A stretch of DNA of 64,000 nt from Salinigranum salinum (GTDB lineage Archaea; Halobacteriota; Halobacteria; Halobacteriales; Haloferacaceae), in contig NZ_VTOJ01000001.1 in NCBI RefSeq assembly GCF_009176545.1, forward strand, positions 1,240,001 to 1,304,000. Direction: 5' to 3'. The position numbers and the translations under genes are program-made. Under the pieces are notes generated by a model. It saw only the letters and a program-made list of their open reading frames with translations. It searched no databases and had not been told where the DNA came from. Numbering within the stretch: position 1 is the first letter of the stretch; each line of letters begins with the position of its first letter. Shown here piece after piece: positions 34,306-42,583 of this stretch.

Positions 34306-35079
34306 TTATCGGGGTCGTCCCACCGCGTCGACGACCGCCTCGCGGCCGGCGGCGACGTCCCGACCGACCGACGCGACCGCGGCGAGTCCGGGTCGACCGC
34401 CGTACAGGTACTCCGTGACCTCGGCGTCGCCCGCCGCGAACGAGCGACGGTGTCGGGCGAGCGTCGCCTGGCGGTCGGTCGCGGCCTCGTCGAGTCCGGT
34501 CGCGATCCGGTCCAGTTCGGCCCAGGCCTCGAACGCCGCCTCCAGTGCGACGCCGCCTGCCGGTGTCGACTCCCACGCCCGCACCCGATCGATCCTGGAC
34601 TGGAGCCGGCTACACGCCGCGTCGACCGCCTCGATGGAGTCGGTCTCGCGGTCGAGCATCGCGACGAACGACTGGCGAGCTTCGAGAGCGATGTCGATCC
34701 GGTCGAGCAGCGCACCCCGTTCGTCCGGGGCCACGGGTCCGTCGACGGCGAGCCGTGCGAGATCCGGACCGAGTTCCGCCGCCATGTGCTCCATCACGGA
34801 GTCGGCGTCGACGTGGTCGACGGCCAGCACCGATCGGCGGTACGCGTCGGCGACCGGTCGACGGCTCGTCGGCCCGCCCGACCCACCCAGCCGACCGGTG
34901 GGCGTGAGCCGGCTCCCGACGTCCGCACCGAGGGAGGCCGGACTCTCGGTCGCGACGGCGGCCGACTCGTCGAGTCGGGCGACGGCTCGCCGGAACGACC
35001 GGAACGCCTCGCGCTCGGCGACGCACTCGCGTCGTTCCCGGTCGACGGCTCGCCGCGCCGCCCGTAGCGTCACCGCCAC
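34306..35079 (-). CDS. Helical haloarchaeal protein, unknown function
   Basis: 257 residues, predicted mainly helical and coiled (ARRAVDRERRECVAEREAFRSF at the start), with a polar Gly/Ser-rich segment around 60-75. No enzyme motif. Its ATG lies 10 nt inside the metallophosphoesterase 3' end, so the two are translationally linked. The family is haloarchaeal and uncharacterised as far as I know. Confidence 0.7.
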   Translation of the reverse strand: MAVTLRAARRAVDRERRECVAEREAFRSFRRAVARLDESAAVATESPASLGADVGSRLTPTGRLGGSGGPTSRRPVADAYRRSVLAVDHVDADSVMEHMAAELGPDLARLAVDGPVAPDERGALLDRIDIALEARQSFVAMLDRETDSIEAVDAACSRLQSRIDRVRAWESTPAGGVALEAAFEAWAELDRIATGLDEAATDRQATLARHRRSFAAGDAEVTEYLYGGRPGLAAVASVGRDVAAGREAVVDAVGRPR

Positions 35080-36053
35080 CGTAAGCCCCCCGGGACGTCG
35101 GCACCCACGGCGTCGACGCGCTCGTCGACCTGCGGGAGATCCGACAGCAGTCCCTGGTCGGCGTACGCCGCGACCCCCTGTCCGTGGGCGTTCCCGGCGT
35201 CGGCGCGGACGTACGCTTCGGCCATCCCGCGTGCACCGGTCAGCGGGACGAGTCTGATCGTCGTTCCGTCGGGTCCGCAGTCGACGAGGAGGCCGGCTGG
35301 CGGGAACGAGCAGGTCGACGGTGCGACGACCTCCCGGACCCCGTCACGCGCCGTCGTCGTCGGGAGGTGGAGATGCCCCGAGAGGGCGAGCACCCCGCCA
35401 TGGGCGGCGAGGATCTCGCGGAGCGCCCCGGCGTTGCGGAGCTGGTAGAAGTCGCCGTCCGGGAACGGGCCGACGTGGTCGCGCGGGTGAAAGAGCGTGT
35501 GGTGGGCCACCACGACCGGGGTGTCGACGCGCTCGACGGTCCGGCGGAGCCAGTCGAGCGTCGCCGCGCTCAGTTCGCCCTCGTGGGTGTGCGTGAGTCG
35601 TCCGTCGGCGCTCGCGGTGTCGACACAGAGGAGGTCGACCCCGCCGACCCTCACGTGGAACGGGTACGGACCAATCCCGTAGCGGCTCCCGAACTCGGCG
35701 GCGGCGGGAGCGACGTAGTCGTCCCACTTCTTGGGGACGTCGTGGTTGCCCGGCACGGCGACGAGCGGCACCGAGAGCCCCGAGAGCACCTCGTCCGCGA
35801 CCGCGTACTCGGACTCCCGGCCGTCCCGCGTCAGGTCGCCGAGGAGCACGAACGCGTCGACCGTGAGGTCGTCGGCGATGCTGACTGCCGTGCGCAGGCG
35901 ACGTTCCGTCCGGTGGAACACCTTCCACGTCCCCGACCCCGTCGGCGACAGGTGTGCGTCGGCCGCGACGAACAGCCGTGTCGGCGTCTCGGGATGTGGG
36001 TCGGAGAGCCGGGCGAGGACGGGGCCGACGTCGCCCTCGGCGGCCGTCCTCAT
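35070..36053 (-). CDS. Calcineurin-like metallophosphoesterase
   Basis: 327 residues. The two-metal site is complete: D32-x-H34, GD at 72-73, GNHD at 102-105, VVAHHTLFHP near 197-205 and SGHLHLP near 245-250. It resembles cyclic-nucleotide or lipid/UDP-sugar phosphoesterases; the substrate is not decided. Its ATG overlaps the stop of a 40-codon gene by 4 nt and its end overlaps the next gene by 10 nt, so it is the second gene of a tightly packed operon. Confidence 0.87.
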   Translation of the reverse strand: MRTAAEGDVGPVLARLSDPHPETPTRLFVAADAHLSPTGSGTWKVFHRTERRLRTAVSIADDLTVDAFVLLGDLTRDGRESEYAVADEVLSGLSVPLVAVPGNHDVPKKWDDYVAPAAAEFGSRYGIGPYPFHVRVGGVDLLCVDTASADGRLTHTHEGELSAATLDWLRRTVERVDTPVVVAHHTLFHPRDHVGPFPDGDFYQLRNAGALREILAAHGGVLALSGHLHLPTTTARDGVREVVAPSTCSFPPAGLLVDCGPDGTTIRLVPLTGARGMAEAYVRADAGNAHGQGVAAYADQGLLSDLPQVDERVDAVGADVPGGLRWR

Positions 36054-36172
36054 CGATCCACCGTCGTCGTGACCGTCCCGAGTGGCGTCTCCCGGTGGAG
36101 CCGGATCCGTCCCGTCTCGCTGCAGAGTTCGATGCGGAGTGCGGGGTTCCGTCGCTCGTGGTCGCCCGTCAT
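36050..36172 (-). CDS. Very small protein (40 aa) leading the metallophosphoesterase operon
   Basis: From ATG 36172 to TGA 36050-36052: MTGDHERRNPALRIELCSET, then GRIRLHRETPLGTVTTTVDR. It is a single beta-rich stretch. Support: an ATGA overlap with the metallophosphoesterase start, a TATA-like element (coding strand GTTTAA) 27-34 nt upstream, and haloarchaeal codon use. The alternation of hydrophobic and charged residues suggests beta strands. Function unknown. Confidence 0.6.
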   Translation of the reverse strand: MTGDHERRNPALRIELCSETGRIRLHRETPLGTVTTTVDR

Positions 36173-36198
36173 CGTCCGAAACTGGTGGCGGTCCACCG

Positions 36199-36206
36199 GT
36201 TAAACG
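36199..36206 (-). promoter_or_regulatory. TATA-like element for the small-protein/metallophosphoesterase operon
   Basis: Plus-strand GGTTAAAC gives coding-strand GTTTAACC, 27-34 nt before the ATG at 36172, consistent with a leaderless start of the small gene. Confidence 0.5.
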
Positions 36207-36300
36207 TATCGGACATATTATATATTGTCGTCCGGTTCTATCTATTCTGTCGGTATCTCTATCGAGACGTATGCAGCCGGTCGGCGGGCTCGCCGCCCCC

Positions 36301-36747
36301 TCAGGTCACGATCGCGCCGGCGGTGACGAAGAGGAGGAGCCCGACCACGGCTCCGGCCCGGTAGAAGCCGAGCGCGGTCGCGGCCGGTTCGCGGACCTTC
36401 TTGCGTTCGACGCCGTCGCGGAGCCGACTCCCCCCGACCTCGACGAGTCCGGTGAGCGCGAGCCAGAGCACGACCATGGCGACGACGAGGTTGCCGCTGG
36501 TCGTCGACGCGAGCGTTCCGACCGTGTAGCCCGTCGCGGCGAGGTGACCGCCCGTCACCAGCATCACCAGCGCCGCGGCCCGCGACCACCGCGTCAGCGA
36601 GGCCACCATCGATTCGAGCGGCGCGGCGTCCATCCCGCCGGCGCGCGCGGTCGGCAGGACGACGCCGGCGAAGAAGACCACGCTTCCGACCCACAGCGCG
36701 CCGATCAGCAGGTGTATCGTTGCGAGCACGGTGTCGACGAGAGCCAT
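36301..36747 (-). CDS. CopD-like four-helix membrane protein
   Basis: 148 residues with four helices (about 5-28, 53-73, 80-102, 125-146). The pattern HLLIGALWVGSVVFFAGVVLP near the N-terminus and GGHLAATG in helix two with His residues in the membrane resembles CopD/DUF2269 type copper- or heme-associated membrane proteins. Role unknown. Its own promoter lies in the 103-nt gap upstream. Confidence 0.65.
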   Translation of the reverse strand: MALVDTVLATIHLLIGALWVGSVVFFAGVVLPTARAGGMDAAPLESMVASLTRWSRAAALVMLVTGGHLAATGYTVGTLASTTSGNLVVAMVVLWLALTGLVEVGGSRLRDGVERKKVREPAATALGFYRAGAVVGLLLFVTAGAIVT

Positions 36748-36850
36748 GCGGCGAGCGACGGACGGCCCCGTCTTGAACGTACTCGTCTCGGTCGAACCAC
36801 GCCCGCGTCTCGGTCGTTGCTCGACCGACTCCGCTCGCGACGAGGGCGGC

Positions 36851-37534
36851 TCATCCGTCGACCGGTACGAGCCGGTCGGCAGTCACGGCCAGCGGCTCGG
36901 CGACGTGGACGAGTGGGTCGTCGTCGGGAGCCGCGAACCCCGCCGCCCGGAACAGCGTCTCGGCGTCGACCGTCGCCTCGCCGGGTGCGAGCCGCCACGG
37001 TTCGTGGTCGATCTCGCCGCGGTAGAGGCGTCGGCCCTTCGTGAAGAAGCGGTAGTTCTCCGTGAGGAACGCCGGGAGCGATCCCGGTTCGGGGACGAAC
37101 GACTCGTCAGTGCCGCGTCGGTACGAGACGTCGAGCCGCGCTCGCGGTTCGCCGGGGTGGTCGCGCTCGCTCGTGAGCCTGATCAGGTCGCCGTCGCGGT
37201 CGACGGTCGCCCGCGCGGAGAAGTACGGGAGGGCGTACAGCGACCGTGCAGCCGCGACCGAGAGTCGATCGTCGGCGTCGAGGCTGAAGAAGTAGACGCC
37301 CGAGTCGTCGCCGTGTCGGACGTAGGTCCGGAGGTTCACCTCGGGGAAGGTGCGCCCGATTGGCGCGCCCCGGGGCCTGATCTCCTCCATGACGAACGCG
37401 ACGACGCCGAGCCACGCCTCCCCGTCGTGGGTCGCCACGGAGAGTTCGTCGGGGAGGTGGGCGTCGACGACCGCCGGATCGGTGGGCCAGTGGGCGAACA
37501 CCCCGTCGCGCCAGGTCATCGAGAGGACGTGCAT
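36851..37534 (-). CDS. DUF2071 family protein
   Basis: 227 residues from the ATG at 37534 (MHVLSMTWRDGVFAHWP). It matches the family pattern: the WRDGVFAHWP start, LGVVAFVMEEIRPRG, PEVNLRTYVRH, GVYFFSLDADDRLSVAAAR and TENYRFFTKGRRLYRGEIDHEPW. DUF2071 proteins are acetoacetate-decarboxylase-fold-like with no settled reaction. The long upstream frame to 38125 runs through the macro-domain gene and is a shadow. Divergent from the macro-domain gene with a 351-nt gap. Confidence 0.83.
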   Translation of the reverse strand: MHVLSMTWRDGVFAHWPTDPAVVDAHLPDELSVATHDGEAWLGVVAFVMEEIRPRGAPIGRTFPEVNLRTYVRHGDDSGVYFFSLDADDRLSVAAARSLYALPYFSARATVDRDGDLIRLTSERDHPGEPRARLDVSYRRGTDESFVPEPGSLPAFLTENYRFFTKGRRLYRGEIDHEPWRLAPGEATVDAETLFRAAGFAAPDDDPLVHVAEPLAVTADRLVPVDG

Positions 37535-37885
37535 ACCCGAGCCAGGGACGGGACCCACTTCCGGCTTCTGGGGGGTGGAGAACAGAAGAAATTTAACGGA
37601 CTTGTGACGACAGCACAGCGGGGACGACGCGGCTTCGTGCCGATCCCGTGCACGCCATACCCACCCTTGCACGGTTCGCCGTCCCCTTCTCTCGACGGTG
37701 ACTGCGACGGAGAGCGGCGCGATCGGTTGCCACTCAGGACACCAATCACGTCTCGAACACCTGCCGTTCCTGGACTCCTGTCGCTTCCCGGCCACGCACT
37801 CCGGCCACCTCCCGGCCACGCACTCTCGACACTCCCGTCGCCTTCCGTCCCGGGACTTTTGACGACGCCCGGCGAGGAGACGACC
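37535..37885. other. Divergent intergenic region with a 16-bp direct repeat
   Basis: No gene seen. An AT-rich AGAAGAAATTTAACGG near 37584-37599 likely serves the DUF2071 gene. TCCCGGCCACGCACTC repeats exactly at 37786-37801 and 37810-37825, 24 nt apart, upstream of the macro-domain gene. Confidence 0.5.
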
Positions 37886-38398
37886 ATGGAGTTCACCGTC
37901 GTTCAGGGCGACATCGCCGCACAGTCCGCCGACGCCCTCGTGAACGCCGCAGGGACGAGCCTCCGCATGGGTTCGGGCGTCGCCGGTGCCCTCCGCCGCG
38001 CTGCCGGGCCCGCACTCGACGAGGAAGCCGTCTCGAAGGGACCGGTCGACCTCGGGGCGGTCGCGGTGACCGACGCGTACGATCTCGACGCCGACGCCGT
38101 GATCCACGCCGCCGCGATGCCCCACGACGGCGACGGACTCGCGACCGAGGAGAGCATCCGCGACGCCACCCGCAACGCCCTCGTCGCCGCCGACGAGCGC
38201 GGCTACTCGTCGCTCGTCCTCCCCGCGCTCGGCTGTGGCGTCGCGGGGTTCGATCTCGAGACGGGTGCCCGGATCATCTGTGAGACCATCCGCGCGTACG
38301 AGCCCGCCTCGCTCGAGGACGTCCGGTTCATCGCCTACAGCGACGACGAGTACGAGACGGTCGCACGGGTCGCCGAGGCGGTTCGAGAGAACGGGTGA
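37886..38398 (+). CDS. Macro domain protein (ADP-ribose-binding/hydrolase type)
   Basis: 170 residues, a complete stand-alone macro domain. Motifs: VVQGDIAAQSADALVNAAG at 4-22 with the ligand Asn, GSGVAGALRRAAG near 29-41, and LPALGCGVAGF near 112-122 for the phosphate loop. Members bind ADP-ribose or remove O-acetyl-ADP-ribose or protein mono-ADP-ribose. No ADP-ribosyltransferase is visible nearby. The start ATG at 37886 follows a GGCGAGGAG leader. Confidence 0.9.
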   Translation: MEFTVVQGDIAAQSADALVNAAGTSLRMGSGVAGALRRAAGPALDEEAVSKGPVDLGAVAVTDAYDLDADAVIHAAAMPHDGDGLATEESIRDATRNALVAADERGYSSLVLPALGCGVAGFDLETGARIICETIRAYEPASLEDVRFIAYSDDEYETVARVAEAVRENG

Positions 38399-38473
38399 GT
38401 TCGTCGCGGCGGACGGCTGTCGGCGTCGAGCCAGGAGTCAGCCTTTTGACCGACCGGTCCTCAGGGATCGCCG

Positions 38474-38731
38474 ATGGACGTCCCCGCCGACGCGCCCGAC
38501 GTCTGCCCGGTCTGTGAGACCTCGTACGACTCCGTGTCGCGGCACGACGCTGGCCTCATGGTCAACCTCCTCGACAACCGGCGCTACCGCCGGGTCTGTT
38601 TCGAGCCCGTCTCGCTCGACGGGGTCGCCCACGTCCGCTTCTACCACCACACCCACGCACAGGTCGACGGCGACGAGGGAACCGGCGACGCCGTCACCGA
38701 TGTCGCGGGTCGAGATCCGGTCTCGCGGTGA
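38474..38731 (+). CDS. Small protein with CPVC motif, possible zinc-binding
   Basis: 85 residues. An N-terminal CPVC (C11/C14), a later cysteine in RRVCFEPV and an HHTH segment could form a small zinc site. No characterised family is recognised. It lies 75 nt after the macro-domain gene on the same strand, so co-transcription is possible. The last 20 residues are acidic. Confidence 0.65.
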   Translation: MDVPADAPDVCPVCETSYDSVSRHDAGLMVNLLDNRRYRRVCFEPVSLDGVAHVRFYHHTHAQVDGDEGTGDAVTDVAGRDPVSR

Positions 38732-38948
38732 GCCCTCGCCGGTGCCGACCCGATCCCTCTTATCGGAGGAGGCGGCCACCTCGCGTCGTGAGCTGACAGC
38801 GACCACGGGGCGGGCCGCGAGGTGACGGCACGCCGTCCCGTGAGACCGGTCGTGCCGTCCGTTCGCTCAGTCGTCCCACGGGCGATGCAGTCGGGCCATC
38901 TATCTCCCCGTGGTTCCGTCGCCGTGACCACCCGGGCCGTCCGCCGAC

Positions 38949-39857
38949 TCAGTCGCCGTGGATGAGCGGTTCCTCGATCCCCAGTAGCGCCGCGCTCTGC
39001 TCCCAGAGCTGTCGCCCGGTCTCCTCGTCGCGGGCCGCCTGCGAGGGCGTCGCCTCTCGCTGTCTCGAGAAGTATCGGCCCGAGACGCCGTCGAGCCGGT
39101 CCGAGACGGCGAGATACACCAGTGCCGCGGCGCCGTCCCTGACAGAGGTCACGCCCGGAACGGCGTTCAGTAGCCGCGCCCCCGCCGACAACGGCGTCGG
39201 GAGGAACCGAGTGAACCCCGAGCCGGGGATCGCGCCGGGGTGGAGGGCGTTCGAGGTGACGTCCCTGTCGGTCGCCGCCAGCCGGCGGGCGAGTTCGCGC
39301 GCGAACTGGACGTTCGCGAGCTTCGAGCGCTGGTACGCACGCCACCCCGAGTACGAGTCGACCGAGGTGACCGTCTCGAGGTCGAGGTCGACTCCGCGGT
39401 GGGCCTCGGACGCCGTCGTCACGACCCGTGCGTCGGGTGCAAGATGGTCGACGAGCTCCGTGGTGAGGAGGTACGGTGCGAGGTGGTTGACGTGAAACGT
39501 GTACTCGACGCCGATCTCCGTCAGCCGTCCCTCCCGAAAGAGTCCCCCGGCGTTGTTCACTAGCAGGTCGACCCGGCCGGTCTCGGCGCGGACGTCCGCG
39601 GCTAGCCCGCGGACCGCGTCGACGTCGGCGAAGTCGGCCTGGACGAACGCCGCGTCCGCGCCGTCCGCCGCGACCTCGTCGACGACCGCCTCGCCCGCCG
39701 TGGCGTCCCGGCCGTGGACGAAAACCTCCGCGCCGAGCCGTCCGAGCGAGCGCGCGGCCGCGCGGCCGATGCCGCTCGTCGAACCGGTCACCAGTGCCGT
39801 CGTCCCGGAGAGGTCGGCTCCCGCCACGCCGGCGCGCGCCTCGGGTGTCTGTGTCAT
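38949..39857 (-). CDS. Short-chain dehydrogenase (retinol dehydrogenase/WWOX-like)
   Basis: 302 residues from the ATG at 39857 (MTQTPEARAG), preferred over 39884 because it is closer to the family N-terminus. The cofactor loop reads TGSTSGIGRAA, NNAGG follows, and the active site is a TTASEAHR serine region with YQRSKLAN, giving Tyr and Lys. The ending is longer than in classical SDRs. NADP-dependent carbonyl or alcohol substrate, not determined. Divergent from the OYE gene. Confidence 0.87.
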   Translation of the reverse strand: MTQTPEARAGVAGADLSGTTALVTGSTSGIGRAAARSLGRLGAEVFVHGRDATAGEAVVDEVAADGADAAFVQADFADVDAVRGLAADVRAETGRVDLLVNNAGGLFREGRLTEIGVEYTFHVNHLAPYLLTTELVDHLAPDARVVTTASEAHRGVDLDLETVTSVDSYSGWRAYQRSKLANVQFARELARRLAATDRDVTSNALHPGAIPGSGFTRFLPTPLSAGARLLNAVPGVTSVRDGAAALVYLAVSDRLDGVSGRYFSRQREATPSQAARDEETGRQLWEQSAALLGIEEPLIHGD

Positions 39858-39948
39858 CGTCCGGTGGTTGGTGTCGACCGACAAAAGCGGCCCCGTCCGC
39901 CGGCACCGACGCCCCCGACGTTTTGCCGTTCGGGTTCCTTACTCGACC

Positions 39949-41280
39949 ATGGTCCGACTCGAGGACCCGATCGACATCGGCGGGCTCACCGTCCCGAACC
40001 GCCTCTATCGTGCGCCGCTACTCGAGTGTGCGGGCAACGGCGACGGGGCGGTCGACGCGCTCGTCGCGCATCTCGAACCCGCCGCGGCGGCGGGCGCGGG
40101 ACTCGTCTGTCAGGGGGCGACCATCGTCCGCCGTCCCGGGGGGTGTGCCGCTCCGAACATGACGTACGTCGACGATCCGGACTTCGTCACCCGGCTCTCG
40201 CGGCTCACCGACGTCATCCACGACCATGGCTCGACGATCGCCATCCAGCTCGAACACGGCGGTCTTCGCTCGATGGAGACGTGGCACGCCGGCTACCGGC
40301 GAGCGCATCCGGATCTCCAGCAGCTCGCGGTCTCGAAGCCTCCGCGACTGCTCCGCCTCCTCGACCGTGTGGGGTTCCTCTCGTACGACCCCGTCGTCAT
40401 GTCGACCGAGGACGTGTACGATCTCGCCGCCGACTTCGGTCGTGCGGCCGGCTACGCGGTCGACGCCGGCTACGACGCGGTCCACATTGCCGGTGCGAAC
40501 ATGGGCATCGTCCACCAGTTCCTCTCGCCGTTCTACAACCGACGCGACGACGAGTTCGCCGACGGCGTCCGCTTTCTGGAGGCGGTCCACGACGAGATCC
40601 GCGACCACGCGGGCGACGTGCCACTGCTGACGAAGGTACCCGCGGAGACCGAGGCACCGCCCGGACTCCCGCACCTCTCCGAGAGGGAGGCCGTCCACGT
40701 CTGCCGTCGGCTCGCCGACTACGGCTACGACGCGCTCGTTCCCGTCTCGGGCTCCGTGTTCTGGGACGCCAGCATCGTCCGCGGGTCGTTTCCGGACGAC
40801 GCGTGGCGAGACGACCGGTTCCGCGACGGCTACGTCGACGCCTTCGGCGGCCGCATCCGGGCGGGACTCGTCGCGCTCGGTAACTGGCTCCAGTCGCTCG
40901 TCTACGACCTCGAGCCCGCCTGGAACGCGGGGCTCTGCCGCGCGGTCCGGCGGAGCGTCGACATCCCCGTCCTCGCCGAGGGCGGCATCCGAACCCGGGG
41001 CGAGATCGACCGACTCCTGGGCGAGTCGTGCGACATGGTGGGGATGGGCCGGCCCTTCTACGCGGAGCCGCGACTCCCCGCGCGGCTCCTCGATTCGGGG
41101 CCGGAGACGAGCGTCGTCTGTGCGAGCTGTAACAACTGCACCGTCCCGCAGGTCACGGGTGCCGGCGGCGTCTGTCGCACGCCCGCAGTGCTCGCGGCTG
41201 CCGGGCGGTTGCGGCGCGACGGCGCGTACGAACGTCCGGACAGCGCTCCACCCCGACCGGACTCCCCGGAAGGCGACTGA
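39949..41280 (+). CDS. Old yellow enzyme family NADH:flavin oxidoreductase
   Basis: 443 residues, FMN-dependent TIM barrel. Motifs: VPNRLYRAPLLE at the start, GAGLVCQGATIV, IAIQLEHGG, then HIAGANMGIVHQFLSPFYNRRDDEF, and the phosphate-binding ILAEGGIR-like VLAEGGIRTRGE with DMVGMGRPF. A C-terminal cysteine cluster VVCASCNNCTVP resembles the Fe-S-binding segment of 2,4-dienoyl-CoA reductase-like members, but the second half of those enzymes is missing. Reduces activated C=C bonds; substrate unknown. Confidence 0.88.
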   Translation: MVRLEDPIDIGGLTVPNRLYRAPLLECAGNGDGAVDALVAHLEPAAAAGAGLVCQGATIVRRPGGCAAPNMTYVDDPDFVTRLSRLTDVIHDHGSTIAIQLEHGGLRSMETWHAGYRRAHPDLQQLAVSKPPRLLRLLDRVGFLSYDPVVMSTEDVYDLAADFGRAAGYAVDAGYDAVHIAGANMGIVHQFLSPFYNRRDDEFADGVRFLEAVHDEIRDHAGDVPLLTKVPAETEAPPGLPHLSEREAVHVCRRLADYGYDALVPVSGSVFWDASIVRGSFPDDAWRDDRFRDGYVDAFGGRIRAGLVALGNWLQSLVYDLEPAWNAGLCRAVRRSVDIPVLAEGGIRTRGEIDRLLGESCDMVGMGRPFYAEPRLPARLLDSGPETSVVCASCNNCTVPQVTGAGGVCRTPAVLAAAGRLRRDGAYERPDSAPPRPDSPEGD

Positions 41281-41357
41281 CCGTCCGCGGAATCGCCCGC
41301 CCCGTCACGAACCGGAACCCCCGAAGGTTATAAGCGGCCGACTCCGACGGCTTCCTA

Positions 41358-41732
41358 ATGGCTCGCGACCGCTCCGGCGAGGAACCAGACGAGTTGCAGT
41401 CCGTCCTCGACGCGCTCGACGACGCGGACGCGAGGACCATCATCCGGGGGCTGGAAGAACCAATGACCGCGAGCGAAATATCCGACGCATGTGACATCCC
41501 GCTGTCGACGACGTACCGAAAACTCGACCTGCTGACCGAGGCGTCGCTCCTCACCGAGGGGACCGCCATCCGCGCGGACGGCCACCACGCGACCACCTAC
41601 GACGTCGCCTTCGAGGCCGTGCGCGTCCTCCTCACCGACGACCGCGACTTCGAGGTCGAGATCGAAGGCGGCGCGCAGGCGCCCGACGAACGGCTGGCGG
41701 ACATCTGGTCGAAAGTCCGGAGGGAGACGTAA
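41358..41732 (+). CDS. ArsR-like helix-turn-helix regulator
   Basis: 124 residues. The winged helix runs about 15-75: LDALDDADARTIIRGLEEPM, TASEISDACDIPLSTTYRKLDLL with the recognition helix, and LLTEGTAIRADGHHATTYDV as the wing. No inducer domain or metal-binding cysteines. The stop overlaps the start of the small membrane protein by one base (TAATG), so they form a two-gene operon; this HTH/membrane-protein pairing recurs in haloarchaea. Confidence 0.87.
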   Translation: MARDRSGEEPDELQSVLDALDDADARTIIRGLEEPMTASEISDACDIPLSTTYRKLDLLTEASLLTEGTAIRADGHHATTYDVAFEAVRVLLTDDRDFEVEIEGGAQAPDERLADIWSKVRRET

Positions 41733-42025
41733 TGGTCCACACGACGGCCTCGGGGACGATCGTGTCGCTCATCGTCGCCGTGAAGACGGGCATCCTCGTG
41801 CTCGGTGGGCTCATCACCTACTTCAGCTACAAGGCGTACCGCAACACAGGCGAGAGGTCGCTCCGCGCGCTCGCGGTCGGCTTCGGCGTCATCACGTTCG
41901 GTGCGCTGCTCGCGGGCATCCTCGACACCGTGCTCGACGTCTCACTCGCGGTCGGCGTCCTCATCGACGCAGTGCTCACCCTCCTCGGCTTCGCCGTCAT
42001 CACCTACTCGCTGTACTCCGACTGA
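41732..42025 (+). CDS. Small three-helix membrane protein paired with the HTH regulator
   Basis: 97 residues, three hydrophobic segments (about 8-30, 43-66, 70-93) with the loop FSYKAYRNTGERSLRALAVG. The overlapping ATG indicates translational coupling to the HTH gene. The protein may sense a membrane state for the regulator; this is inference only. Confidence 0.8.
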   Translation: MVHTTASGTIVSLIVAVKTGILVLGGLITYFSYKAYRNTGERSLRALAVGFGVITFGALLAGILDTVLDVSLAVGVLIDAVLTLLGFAVITYSLYSD

Positions 42026-42134
42026 GCGGACGCCGTTTCGCCCGTTCCACCGCTCACACGAGCGATCTGGACTGCCGACAGTGTTGTTAGATGATCACAA
42101 AACCATTAAGCGGCCCGACCCGATAGATGCTCTC

Positions 42135-42566
42135 ATGTCCGACGCCGACGAACTCGAAGCGATCCGCCAGCGGAAGCGCGAACGACTCGAACGCCGCCTC
42201 CGGGAGGGTGAGGACTCGACGGATCGTACCGACGACCCGGGATCCCCGTCCAGCCCGGTCCACGTCGAGAGCGAGGCGGAGTTCTCGGAGCTCGTCGCCT
42301 CCCACGACGTCGTCCTCGTCGACTTCTACGCCGACTGGTGTGGGCCGTGCAAGATGCTCGAACCGACGGTCGAAGCGCTCGCCCGCGACTCCCCGGCGAC
42401 GGTCGCGAAGGTCGACATCGACCACCACCAGGGACTCGCCTCACAGTACCAGGTCCAGGGCGTGCCGACGCTCCTCCTGTTCTCGGATGGTGACCTCGTC
42501 GAGCGCGTCGTCGGTGTCCGCGACCAGGGGACGCTCGCGTCGCTCGTCGACCAGTACGCCGGCTGA
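42135..42566 (+). CDS. Thioredoxin with charged N-terminal extension
   Basis: 143 residues. The active site WCGPC is at 68-72 and the cis-Pro in QGVPTLLLFS. A charged helix (IRQRKRERLERRLREGED) precedes the thioredoxin domain, an extension found in some haloarchaeal thioredoxins. It reduces protein disulfides in the cytoplasm. An AT-rich CAAAACCATTAAG near 42097-42109 is a likely promoter. Confidence 0.92.
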   Translation: MSDADELEAIRQRKRERLERRLREGEDSTDRTDDPGSPSSPVHVESEAEFSELVASHDVVLVDFYADWCGPCKMLEPTVEALARDSPATVAKVDIDHHQGLASQYQVQGVPTLLLFSDGDLVERVVGVRDQGTLASLVDQYAG

Positions 42567-42583
42567 CCGCGGCTCCGCCAGCG

